Shown: piece after piece, positions 6,815-12,633 of the stretch | How the letters are laid out: each line of letters starts with the position of its first letter | How positions within the stretch are numbered: position 1 is the stretch's first letter | Source: an uncultured Collinsella sp. | Lineage (GTDB): Bacteria; Actinomycetota; Coriobacteriia; Coriobacteriales; Coriobacteriaceae | Reading direction: 5' to 3' | Length of the DNA: 12,633 bases | NCBI GenBank assembly: GCA_900549455.1 | Contig: UROM01000046.1 | Coordinates: forward strand, 1 to 12,633 | Made by a program: the position numbers and the translations under genes | The notes under the pieces: generated by a model | Database searches by the model: none | What the model was told of the DNA's origin: nothing | What the model saw: only the letters and a program-made list of their open reading frames with translations

Positions 6815-7705
6815 TTAGTCCACACGCTTGTCGCCCATAAAGAAGACGGCCACCGTGCCGGGGCCGGTATGCGAGCCAATCAGAGCACCGATGCTATTGA
6901 TCTCAATCTTGCCTTTAAGCTGCGGAACCTGTTCCTCTATCAGTGCCGCAACGGCCTCGGCGTCCTCGCGGCACGCCGAGTGCGACATGATGCACTTGCC
7001 CGAATAGTTCGCGCCGTCCTGCACATGCGCCATCACGGTCTTGGCCATCTCGGAGATCGCGCGCTTCTTGGTGCGAATCTTCTCACGCGGCGCCAGCTCA
7101 CCTTCACAATCGACCGTCATGAGCGGGCAAATCTTGAGTGCCGTGCCGATGATCGCGCTCGCGGCCGAAATGCGACCGCCGCGCAGGTAGCTCGACAGAT
7201 CGGTCGAGAAAAACCAGTGGTGAAGGTTGAGTTTATGCTCCTCAATCCAAGCGGCCGTCTCGTCGAGCGAAGCGCCGCTATCGCGAACGTCGGCGGCACA
7301 TTCCGCCAGCAGGCCAAAGCCCGAAGACGCCGCCAGCGAATCGATGACGCGCACCTTGCCGCCCTGGGGATAGCGATCCGCGAGCATCTGCGCCGCAACG
7401 CAGGCCGATCCATACGTGCCCGAAATACCCGACGACAACGCCAGGTGCAGCACGTCTTTACCCTCGGCAACAAACGGCTCCCAAAACTCCTCGTACTCAC
7501 CTACGCTCACCTGAGACGTCTTGGGCATGGCGCCCGCGGCAATCTGGGCAAAAAACTCGTCCGGCGTAATCGACTGATACAGATCGTCCGTATAGACAAC
7601 ATCGTCGATCTCGTAATGAAAACACACGACAGAAATATTGCGCGACGCAAAGAACTCACGGGTTCGATCGGCGGCGGATTCACAGGTCAGGACAAAATCA
7701 CTCAT
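6815..7705 (-). CDS. DegV family fatty-acid-binding protein
   Basis: This 296-residue protein is of the DegV (EDD fold) family, whose members bind a long-chain fatty acid; in Firmicutes the FakB members present it to a kinase for phosphorylation (family knowledge). Motifs seen in order: VLTCESAADRT at the N-terminus, PKTSQVSVGEYEEFW with TSQ at 63-65, LALSSGISGTYGSA (SSGISGTY at 91-98), VRVIDSLAASSGFGLLA, SSYLRGGRISAASAIIG and the C-terminal GSHTGPGTVAVFFMG. The length is normal for the family. Start: AAGGAG (minus strand, plus 7712-7717) lies 6 nt before ATG at 7705. The frame is open further upstream, but the added residues are not family-like. It is transcribed divergently from fbp. Whether it is a FakB partner is unknown; no fakA-like gene is visible here. 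Confidence 0.93.
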   Translation of the reverse strand: MSDFVLTCESAADRTREFFASRNISVVCFHYEIDDVVYTDDLYQSITPDEFFAQIAAGAMPKTSQVSVGEYEEFWEPFVAEGKDVLHLALSSGISGTYGSACVAAQMLADRYPQGGKVRVIDSLAASSGFGLLAECAADVRDSGASLDETAAWIEEHKLNLHHWFFSTDLSSYLRGGRISAASAIIGTALKICPLMTVDCEGELAPREKIRTKKRAISEMAKTVMAHVQDGANYSGKCIMSHSACREDAEAVAALIEEQVPQLKGKIEINSIGALIGSHTGPGTVAVFFMGDKRVD

Positions 7706-7733
7706 ATGAGGCTCCTTACTCATTTCTGCGTAA

Positions 7734-7742
7734 ATTATTGCA
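7734..7742 (-). promoter_or_regulatory. Candidate extended -10 of degV
   Basis: The minus strand reads TGC-AATAAT, an extended -10 element whose predicted transcription start would be roughly 20 nt before the degV ATG, with the AAGGAG ribosome binding site inside the short leader. The -35 position (TACCGT) is poor, so this rests on the -10 alone. Confidence 0.35.
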
Positions 7743-7765
7743 CAGCAAGCGTGAATACGGTACAA

Positions 7766-7806
7766 ATGTCCACTATTTACCAAATTGAACCAAAGATAGT
7801 GAACAT
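7766..7806. repeat. 11-nt-arm inverted repeat (operator-like) upstream of degV
   Basis: ATGTCCACTAT (7766-7776) and ATAGTGAACAT (7796-7806) pair at 10 of 11 positions around a 19-nt centre that includes TTACCAAATTGAACCAAAG. It lies about 60 nt upstream of the degV start, just beyond the proposed -10. The spacing between arm centres (30 nt) is close to three helical turns, as for a DNA-bound dimer or pair of dimers. The regulator is unknown. Confidence 0.5.
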
Positions 7807-7966
7807 CTTTACCGTCATCATCTCTATCGATCCCGGAGGCATGCGTCTGCAAAAACGACCCTGCGTCTCCACTCAACCGCCATATCTACCTCAACTAAAT
7901 CGATTTACCAAACCGTTCGGCAAACAATTCGACCTCTCATCTCCAATCGAAACAAAAGCGGCGCAT

Positions 7967-7997
7967 ACTGATAAACGTTTGACGATGCTTTATCAGT
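7967..7997. repeat. Perfect 9-bp inverted repeat upstream of fbp
   Basis: ACTGATAAA (7967-7975) and TTTATCAGT (7989-7997) are perfect complements separated by 13 nt, ending 28 nt before the fbp ATG. The left arm overlaps AAACGTTT (7973-7980), a palindrome with the central CG typical of LacI-family operators, and a possible -10 (GATAAA). It could be an operator for fbp or a hairpin in the fbp leader. The role is inferred from position only. Confidence 0.5.
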
Positions 7998-8024
7998 TTT
8001 ACCAACCACATCGGAAGGTGCTTC

Positions 8025-9941
8025 ATGGCCGCATTCGATCACAATCCGCACGACTTCAAGTATCTGCGCCTGCTGTCGAGACAGTTCCCCACCGAGCAAT
8101 CCGCATTCACCGAGATTATCAATCTCTCGGCCATCCTCAACCTGCCCAAGGGCACCGAGCATTTTATGAGCGATGTGCATGGCGAGTACGAAGCCTTTAT
8201 GCACATCCTCAATAACTGCTCGGGCGTCGTGCGCGAACATGTCGACGAAATCTTTGGCGACACGCTCTCCTTTGGCGAAAAGGGCGAGCTGTGCACGCTC
8301 ATCTACTATCCGCGCGAGAAGATCGATCTTGTCCGCAGCCGGCGCGAGGACTCGCCCACCTGGTACAAGACCATGCTCGACCAGCTCATCGTGGTTGCCC
8401 GCTCGCTTTCGAGCCGCTATACCCGCTCTAAGGTACGTAAGGCCATCCCGCGCGATTACGCCTACATCATCGACGAGTTGCTGCACACGCATCCAGACGA
8501 GAACAACTACCGCGTGCGTTATCACGAGCGCATTATCGAATCCATCTTAGAGACCGCCAGCGCCGACGACTTTATCGAGTCGCTCGCCTCGCTCATCAAG
8601 CGCCTCGCCGTCGACCACCTGCACTTGGTGGGCGACATCTTCGATCGCGGTGGCGGCGCGGCCAAGATTATGGACTGCCTGCTCACCTATCATTCGCTCG
8701 ATATTCAGTGGGGCAACCACGACCTGCTGTGGATGGGTGCCGCTGCCGGCGAGCCCGCCTGCATCGCCACGGTACTGCGCAACAACCTGCGCTACGACAA
8801 CTACGAGATTCTCGAGAACGACTATGGCATCTCGCTGCGCGAGCTTGTCGCCTTCGCCGACGCCACCTATACCGCCGGCGAGTCCATCAGCCCGCTGATC
8901 AAAGCCATCAACGTCCTGCTTTTTAAGCTCGAGGGCCAGATTATCCAGCGCCACCCCGAGTTCGACATGGCAGACCGCCTGCTGCTCGACAAGATCGATC
9001 ACGACGCCGGCACGGTCGCCCTCGCCGACGGCAGCGTATGGCCGCTCACGACCAACGACTTCCCCACCGTCGATCCGGCGGACCCATACACGCTCACGCC
9101 CCAGGAGCAACACATCATCGACAAGCTCGTGTCCGAGTTTGTCACCGCCGATCACCTGCATCGCCATATCGATTTCCTCTACACCCACGGCTCGATGTAC
9201 AAGGTCACCAACGGCAACCTGCTGTTCCACGGCTGCGTGCCGCTCAACGAAGACGGCACCTTTAGCAGCATGAACTGCCTGGGCACCTGGCATGCTGGCC
9301 GCGATTACTTCGATTTTTGCGACCACATCGCCCGCCGCGCCTGGCGCGTCGGCGACCGCGATGCCCTCGACTGGATGTGGTACCTGTGGATTGGCTTTAG
9401 CTCACCCGCCAGCGGACGCGTGGTGCGCACGTTCGAGCGCGCCTACATCGCCGACAAGAGCACGTGGGTCGAGCCGATGGACCCGTACTATACGCTCACC
9501 ACGTCCTCGTCCGTTTGCGACGACATCATGCGCGAGTTTGGCGTCGCCCCCATGGCCTGCTCGCCGACGGGCCACATCATCAACGGCCATACCCCGGTCA
9601 AAACCACCAAGGGCGAGCAGCCCATCCGCGCCAACGGCAAGTTGCTGGTCATCGACGGCGGTTTCTGTCGCGCCTACCATCCCAAAACGGGCATCGCCGG
9701 CTACACGCTCATCTCGAGCTCGCGCGGATGCCGCCTCAAGTCGCACCAGGCCTTTACCACCGTTGCCGAAGCGCTCACCCGCAACATCGACATCGAAAGC
9801 GAGACCAACCGCTTTGACGAGGCCGACCGGCGCCGCATGGTGAGTGACACCGATACCGGTGCCAAGATTCGCAGCCAGATCCAGGACCTGCGCCAGCTGC
9901 TCGATGCATATAGAAACGGTGCTATCGAGGAGCGTGCCTAG
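8025..9941 (+). CDS. fbp: Class III fructose-1,6-bisphosphatase
   Basis: This 638-residue cytosolic enzyme hydrolyses fructose-1,6-bisphosphate to fructose-6-phosphate, the committing step of gluconeogenesis. It is the calcineurin-like phosphoesterase type first known from Bacillus subtilis Fbp (about 670 residues), unrelated to classes I and II. Metal-binding motifs appear in order: SDVHGEYE (from 49), VGDIFDRGG (GD at 203-204), QWGNHDLLWMG (GNHD at 230-233), LLFHGCVPLNEDG and INGHTPVKT (His522). SRGCRLKSHQAF near the C-terminus is also characteristic. Start: GGAAGG precedes ATG at 8025 with about 7 nt spacing. The upstream region has a perfect dyad and TTTACCAA motifs that may serve carbon-dependent control. 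The gtrA gene starts 78 nt after the stop, with no good terminator between (only a 5-bp hairpin at 9942-9955 without a U-tract), so readthrough is likely. Confidence 0.96.
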   Translation: MAAFDHNPHDFKYLRLLSRQFPTEQSAFTEIINLSAILNLPKGTEHFMSDVHGEYEAFMHILNNCSGVVREHVDEIFGDTLSFGEKGELCTLIYYPREKIDLVRSRREDSPTWYKTMLDQLIVVARSLSSRYTRSKVRKAIPRDYAYIIDELLHTHPDENNYRVRYHERIIESILETASADDFIESLASLIKRLAVDHLHLVGDIFDRGGGAAKIMDCLLTYHSLDIQWGNHDLLWMGAAAGEPACIATVLRNNLRYDNYEILENDYGISLRELVAFADATYTAGESISPLIKAINVLLFKLEGQIIQRHPEFDMADRLLLDKIDHDAGTVALADGSVWPLTTNDFPTVDPADPYTLTPQEQHIIDKLVSEFVTADHLHRHIDFLYTHGSMYKVTNGNLLFHGCVPLNEDGTFSSMNCLGTWHAGRDYFDFCDHIARRAWRVGDRDALDWMWYLWIGFSSPASGRVVRTFERAYIADKSTWVEPMDPYYTLTTSSSVCDDIMREFGVAPMACSPTGHIINGHTPVKTTKGEQPIRANGKLLVIDGGFCRAYHPKTGIAGYTLISSSRGCRLKSHQAFTTVAEALTRNIDIESETNRFDEADRRRMVSDTDTGAKIRSQIQDLRQLLDAYRNGAIEERA

Positions 9942-10019
9942 CCCCGCCCACGGGGATTGGCTAAACTTTCTGGGTTTGTCATCCCCACGGCGCCCCGGCG
10001 CCACCCTAAGGCAGGTACC

Positions 10020-10415
10020 ATGCAAAAGCTCCTTGCACAGATCATGAAATTCGGCGTCGTCGGCGTCATTGCCACTGTCATCGACTTTGGCATCATGAAT
10101 CTGCTCCACTACGGTCTGGGTCTCAACATCCTAATCGCCAACACCAGCGGCTTTATCGTCTCGCTCATCTTTAACTACGTCGCGAGCATGAAGTACGTGT
10201 TTGCGCACAAGGAGGGCATGAGCCGCCGCCGCGAGTTCATCATCTTTGTCGTGCTGTCCGTTATTGGCCTGGCGCTCAACGATGGCATCGTGCTGGCCCT
10301 CAACGCCGGCCTGGGCCTCGAGGCCAATATCGCCAAGATTTGCGCTACCGCGCTGGTCATGGTCTACAACTTTGTAACGCGCAAGATCTTCCTGGAGGGC
10401 GAGCAGACCAAGTAG
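10020..10415 (+). CDS. GtrA family four-helix membrane protein (copy 1)
   Basis: This 131-residue protein has four hydrophobic helices and the GtrA pattern: FGVVGVIATVIDFGIMNLL, NTSGFIVSLIFNYVASMKYVF, then RREFIIFVVLSVIGLALND and MVYNFVTRKIFLEG. GtrA-type proteins help move polyprenyl-phosphate-linked sugars across the membrane, or otherwise support glycosylation of surface polymers (family knowledge). Start: AAGG lies 8 nt before ATG at 10020. An in-frame extension to 9957 exists but adds a non-hydrophobic stretch without family resemblance. It is 78 nt after fbp and is followed by a second paralogue. No glycosyltransferase is adjacent, so the sugar substrate cannot be named. Confidence 0.9.
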   Translation: MQKLLAQIMKFGVVGVIATVIDFGIMNLLHYGLGLNILIANTSGFIVSLIFNYVASMKYVFAHKEGMSRRREFIIFVVLSVIGLALNDGIVLALNAGLGLEANIAKICATALVMVYNFVTRKIFLEGEQTK

Positions 10416-10635
10416 CCCGGCCTCCTCGTTGCACTACGGGGCCCACGGATGACGCGCGTCGAGCGCTGCGTTGTTCGTGGGCCTTGCTCGTTTACGGCAA
10501 GATTTGCAACGTTTGCGGATTGCCTCTTGAATATTTGGCGAGTTCGTATAGTTCTTGCCAAAGACCTTACGTTTCCCATGCAAAAGCTCTAAAGTATCTC
10601 GTTGCTCGATTCGTCAACGCATTGGATGTGATTAC
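10416..10635 (+). other. Gap between the two gtrA copies: long hairpin, -10-like site and start-region fragment
   Basis: This 220-nt gap contains GGCCCACG (10440-10447) pairing with CGTGGGCC (10476-10483), extendable by two G-U pairs, over a 28-nt loop and followed by TTGCTCGTTT. It is a possible weak terminator for copy 1. TATAGT at 10547-10552 could be a -10 for copy 2, though no good -35 is seen. At 10576-10589, CCATGCAAAAGCTC exactly repeats the start region of copy 1 (10018-10031), but here it reads MQKL then TAA and is out of frame with copy 2. Confidence 0.4.
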
Positions 10636-11043
10636 GTGCGCAAGGCACTGGCACAACCTCATACCAAGCAATTCCTCAAGTTCGCTGTCGTGGGTCTTAT
10701 CTCCTTTGGCATCGACTGGGGTATGCTCATTGCGCTCGTCGAGCTGTTTCACCTCGACTTTTTGATGAGCACCACGATCTCGTTTACCACGTCCGTCGTG
10801 GTCAACTACTGGCTCAGCATGAAGTACGTGTTCGACCACCGTGAGGGCATGAGCCGCAAGCGCGAGTTCACGATCTTCACCATCCTGTCGGTGATTGGTT
10901 TGGGCCTCAACGACCTGTACATGTTTGTGGGCGTCACGTTTTTGAGCATCGGCTACCAGGCCATGAAGGCAATCGCAACGTTCTTGGTCACCTGGTACAA
11001 CTACTTTAGCCGTCGCTTATTCCTCGAGGGCGCACAATCGTAG
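10636..11043 (+). CDS. GtrA family four-helix membrane protein (copy 2)
   Basis: This 135-residue paralogue of the preceding gene shares the layout FAVVGLISFGIDWG, VVVNYWLSMKYVF, EGMSRKREFTIFTILSVIGL and YNYFSRRLFLEG. The MKYVFxHxEGMSRxREF stretch is nearly identical in both copies. It has four hydrophobic helices and is predicted to act at the cytoplasmic membrane in lipid-linked sugar translocation. Start: GTG at 10636, 9 nt after GGA, gives an N-terminus (RKALAQPHTKQFLKFAVVG) aligned with copy 1. A TTG at 10555 is in frame, but its added residues look non-coding. The weak start region and the strong terminator directly downstream suggest it is last in the fbp-gtrA unit. Two different GtrA chains could act as a heteromer; this is inference. 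Confidence 0.88.
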   Translation: MRKALAQPHTKQFLKFAVVGLISFGIDWGMLIALVELFHLDFLMSTTISFTTSVVVNYWLSMKYVFDHREGMSRKREFTIFTILSVIGLGLNDLYMFVGVTFLSIGYQAMKAIATFLVTWYNYFSRRLFLEGAQS

Positions 11044-11069
11044 TTTGTTCGACATTTGCTTAACGGTAT

Positions 11070-11105
11070 AACCGGTTGGAATTCTCGTTCCAACCGGTTT
11101 TTTGT
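11070..11105 (+). terminator. Strong Rho-independent terminator after gtrA copy 2
   Basis: AACCGGTTGGAA (11070-11081), loop TTCTCG, and TTCCAACCGGTT (11088-11099) form a perfect 12-bp stem followed by TTTT-G-TTT. It lies 26 nt after the stop codon. The A residues on the left side make it weakly bidirectional. Confidence 0.95.
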
Positions 11106-11155
11106 TTGCAGAGCCTGCCGAGGAAGGCGTACGAGGCGGGCTACAACGCCGAAAT

Positions 11156-11507
11156 GGGCCGCAGTTTCCCTAGGGGCACCGTTCCGGAAGCTGCATCCCA
11201 GATTGCGCCCTCAGAGTGGGACGCAGTTTCCGCAACGCCGTCCTAGCGGAAAGTGTGTCCCGGAATCAGTCGGCAGAACGGGACGCAGTTTCCGGATGAG
11301 CCCCCATGCGGAAAATCCATCCCGGAATGAGCCCCCAGAGCGGGACGCAGTTTCCCGCGGACGCCGAAACGGAAAGCGTATCCCGTTATCGATGTCTAGA
11401 ACGGGATGCGCTTTCCCAATGGATGCTGATGCGGAAACTGTATCCCGGAATTCGCCTTCAGAGTGGATGGAATTTCCGGTTGAGCCTCGATTGGGAAACG
11501 GCGTCCC
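11156..11507. repeat. Array of twelve 14-bp elements in alternating orientation (six 61-62 bp units)
   Basis: Forward arms (consensus GGGACGCAGTTTCC) start at 11156, 11218, 11280, 11342, 11403 and 11464. Reverse arms (GGAAANNGNRTCCC, the same element inverted) start at 11186, 11248, 11310, 11371, 11433 and 11494. The period is 61-62 bp throughout; forward-to-reverse starts are 29-30 bp apart and reverse-to-forward 31-32 bp apart. Spacers of 15-16 and 17-18 bp are more variable, but several share GAATGAGCC-like or CAGAGY remnants, so the 62-bp unit is an old, diverged tandem repeat. Three forward arms are identical; the sixth unit is the most degraded (one base deleted). The rest of 11106-11155 and 11508-11514 shows nothing. 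Open frames here are incidental because the period is not a multiple of three. Confidence 0.9.
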
Positions 11508-11514
11508 ATTCGCA

Positions 11515-11552
11515 TAAAAACGGGCGGCTCGGATGTTTGTCCGAACCGCCCG
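11515..11552 (-). terminator. Rho-independent terminator of the DUF4430 gene
   Basis: CGGGCGGCTCGGA (11521-11533) and TCCGAACCGCCCG (11540-11552) form a 13-position stem with one mismatch and a 6-nt loop. Read on the minus strand it is followed by TTTTT (plus AAAAA, 11516-11520). It lies 23 nt downstream of the minus-strand stop at 11576. Confidence 0.92.
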
Positions 11553-11575
11553 CTTGGCGCGCTATGTTGAGGCAT

Positions 11576-12424
11576 TTAGCCCGTTACGTAATACCAGACG
11601 ACTCTATCGCCGTTGGATAGGACGTAGTTGCTGCACGCCGTGTTGGGCGTCACACCGTTGACGGAATACATCCAGCCGCTCGTGCCGCCGTGCTCCTTCT
11701 CGGCCAGGCCGCCGATAGCGGCGACATACGTGCCGTACGACGAGCCGTGCGCATTGACGGAAAGCCCCAGCGCACACAGGGCATCGTAGACGGTAGCGCC
11801 CTCGTTAAAGGTAAAGGTGCCGCCAGAAGACACAGGGTTGCCCACGGCACTCGATGTGACCGAAACCGTCACTGTGACGTAGCCAGGCTGCCGCGAGCCG
11901 CCCTGATTGCCCGCAGAGGCGCTGCCACTGTTGGATGCAGACCCACCGCCGGTCGCCGAGCCGCCGCCCGAAGACGAACTCGATCCACCGGTGGATTCAG
12001 AGCCCTGTCCAGCAGACGCGTTGTTGGACGTCTTGCCGTCCTTGCTTTCGGACTTCTTCTCCTTCGAATCCCTTTTTGAGTCCTTCGACCCGTCCTTCGC
12101 ATTGTCCGAAGATTTGGAGTCCTTGGACGCAACCTTGCCCGAAACGGTAGTCGAGCCGGAAACCGATGCGTCCTTGGCAACGACGCTCTCCCCCGTCACA
12201 GCCTGAGCGATCCAATCGATGGACCATGCACCGCTGGAAGAAGGTTGGATAAAGCCTAGCGACACAACGATCAAAACGACGCAAACGGCTGTCAGGGCAC
12301 CAACAAGCGCCTTGCGCCGCGAGACGGACGCCGCCGAAGCGGCGCCCTTTTGCTTTGCATCGTCGAGTTGAATGAACGATGACTCGGATTGCTTGGAGTC
12401 GGCGTCCTGAGGTTTGTTGGACAC
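11576..12424 (-). CDS. Signal-anchored surface protein with C-terminal DUF4430 (transcobalamin-like) domain
   Basis: The product has 282 residues. A polar N-terminus with SRRK is followed by one hydrophobic helix (about 38-59, ALVGALTAVCVVLIVVSLGF), with no obvious cleavage site, so it is probably membrane-anchored with the rest outside. Then come a Lys/Ser/Asp-rich stretch (about 97-133), a Gly/Ser-rich linker (137-178) and a C-terminal domain (about 182-281). That domain has ATVYDALCALGLSV, GGTSGWMYSVNGV and LSNGDRVVWYYV, the DUF4430 pattern. DUF4430 occurs in the C-terminal domain of transcobalamins and in Gram-positive surface proteins; cobalamin binding here is only a possibility. Start: GTG at 12424 has AGGTG 6 nt upstream. 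Another in-frame GTG at 12433 abuts the upstream stop and lacks room for a ribosome binding site. It is tightly linked to the upstream partial gene. Confidence 0.88.
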   Translation of the reverse strand: MSNKPQDADSKQSESSFIQLDDAKQKGAASAASVSRRKALVGALTAVCVVLIVVSLGFIQPSSSGAWSIDWIAQAVTGESVVAKDASVSGSTTVSGKVASKDSKSSDNAKDGSKDSKRDSKEKKSESKDGKTSNNASAGQGSESTGGSSSSSGGGSATGGGSASNSGSASAGNQGGSRQPGYVTVTVSVTSSAVGNPVSSGGTFTFNEGATVYDALCALGLSVNAHGSSYGTYVAAIGGLAEKEHGGTSGWMYSVNGVTPNTACSNYVLSNGDRVVWYYVTG

Positions 12425-12433
12425 AGCCCTCAC

Positions 12434-12633
12434 CTACCGACGTTTGGTGAGCACGAACACGCCGATGACGGCGAGACCGATCACGCCGGCCGCCACGCCA
12501 GCGATGGCGAGCGGATTGAAGCCAGACTGCTGCGCCGGAGCCTCAGCGGACTTCTTATCAGACTTCTTGCTGTCCTTCTTGTCGGACTTGTCGGAATCCT
12601 TCTTGGAATCCTTGCCGTCCTTGGTTTTGGTCT
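12434..12633 (-). CDS. C-terminal end of a membrane-anchored surface protein (partial)
   Basis: Only the last 65 residues are in the window; the gene continues past the right edge. They comprise a Lys/Ser/Asp-rich repeat region (KDGKDSKKDSDKSDKKDSKK and onward), a short APAQQSGFNP linker, a hydrophobic helix (LAIAGVAAGVIGLAVIGVFV) and a basic tail, LTKRR, then TAG at 12436-12434. This is the C-terminal stop-transfer layout of a cell-surface protein. An LPxTG sortase motif is absent at the expected place before the helix, so it is probably anchored by the helix itself. The next gene starts 9 nt after the stop (or directly adjacent if the alternative GTG is used), so the two are translationally linked. 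Both carry the same kind of KDSK-rich segment. The extracellular domain is not visible, so its function cannot be given. Confidence 0.8.
   Translation of the reverse strand, partial: TKTKDGKDSKKDSDKSDKKDSKKSDKKSAEAPAQQSGFNPLAIAGVAAGVIGLAVIGVFVLTKRR

Larger units (their letters stand above)
7706..8024. promoter_or_regulatory. Divergent degV-fbp regulatory region
   Basis: This 319-nt non-coding, AT-richer stretch lies between two divergent genes. It contains two inverted repeats (7766-7806 and 7967-7997) and TTTACCAA three times on the plus strand (7776-7783, 7904-7911, 7998-8005). It also holds a candidate extended -10 for degV (minus TGC-AATAAT, plus 7734-7742) and a weak possible fbp promoter (TCGAAA at 7947-7952, 17-nt spacer, GATAAA at 7970-7975). 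The open frames that cross it read into shadows of degV and fbp and show no protein-like features, so I see no gene here. Confidence 0.5.

Noticed and set aside
6869..8215. A 448-codon plus-strand open frame spanning degV, the regulatory gap and the start of fbp
   Set aside because: It is antisense to degV over most of its length and overlaps the well-supported fbp start; no family features.
9942..9955. Terminator between fbp and gtrA
   Set aside because: CCCCG-CCCA-CGGGG is only a 5-bp stem with no U-tract; readthrough into gtrA is more likely.
11156..11507. CRISPR array
   Set aside because: Repeats are 14 bp, alternate in orientation, are imperfect, and the intervening sequences share remnants of common origin; no cas genes nearby.
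11056..11517. A 153-codon plus-strand open frame, and an overlapping 104-codon one, covering the repeat array
   Set aside because: The frame runs through a terminator and an array whose 61-62 bp period is not a multiple of three. The product has no domain pattern and there is no ribosome binding site.
12434..12633. LPxTG sortase anchor in the partial surface protein
   Set aside because: The segment before the final helix reads APAQQSGFNP with no LPxTG-like motif.

Overview
The window looks like a chromosomal segment of a high-GC, gut-type Actinobacterium of the Coriobacteriia, most likely Collinsella or a close relative. This is an inference from the GC-rich codon usage, the class III fructose-1,6-bisphosphatase, an unusual methionyl-tRNA synthetase-like enzyme, tandem GtrA proteins and Lys/Ser/Asp-rich surface proteins. 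No search was run. No phage, insertion sequence, rRNA, tRNA or CRISPR array is visible.

Left part (1-1781, minus strand). A membrane zincin-like protein (DUF3267 type) is followed by queH and by the 5' half of queA, which runs off the left edge. QueA and QueH catalyse the last two steps of queuosine synthesis in tRNA (preQ1-tRNA to epoxyqueuosine to queuosine), so this is a coherent tRNA-modification cluster. A perfect 9-bp dyad lies just upstream of the queH ribosome binding site.

Centre (1782-6752, mainly plus strand). A divergent promoter region leads to a class I tRNA ligase of MetRS type whose KMSKS loop is replaced by a serine-rich KKASSSS. An RsmB/RsmF/NOL1-type m5C RNA methyltransferase follows. 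A 56-codon single-pass membrane protein (minus) and an uncharacterised TIM-barrel-like protein (plus) come next, closed by a strong terminator.

Right centre (6815-11105). A DegV fatty-acid-binding protein (minus) diverges from fbp, the gluconeogenic bisphosphatase. The 319-bp region between them holds two dyads and three copies of TTTACCAA. After fbp come two paralogous GtrA small membrane proteins. A copy of the first gene's start region (CCATGCAAAAGCTC) survives as a dead fragment upstream of the second, suggesting tandem duplication. A near-perfect terminator ends this stretch.

Right end (11106-12633). Between two facing terminators lies the most striking feature: twelve copies of a 14-bp element (consensus GGGAYGCAGTTTCC) in strictly alternating orientation. 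They form six units with a 61-62 bp period, about 31 bp from arm to arm. To its right, on the minus strand, a two-gene surface operon encodes a C-terminally anchored Lys/Ser/Asp-rich protein (partial) and a signal-anchored protein with a DUF4430 (transcobalamin-like C-terminal) domain.
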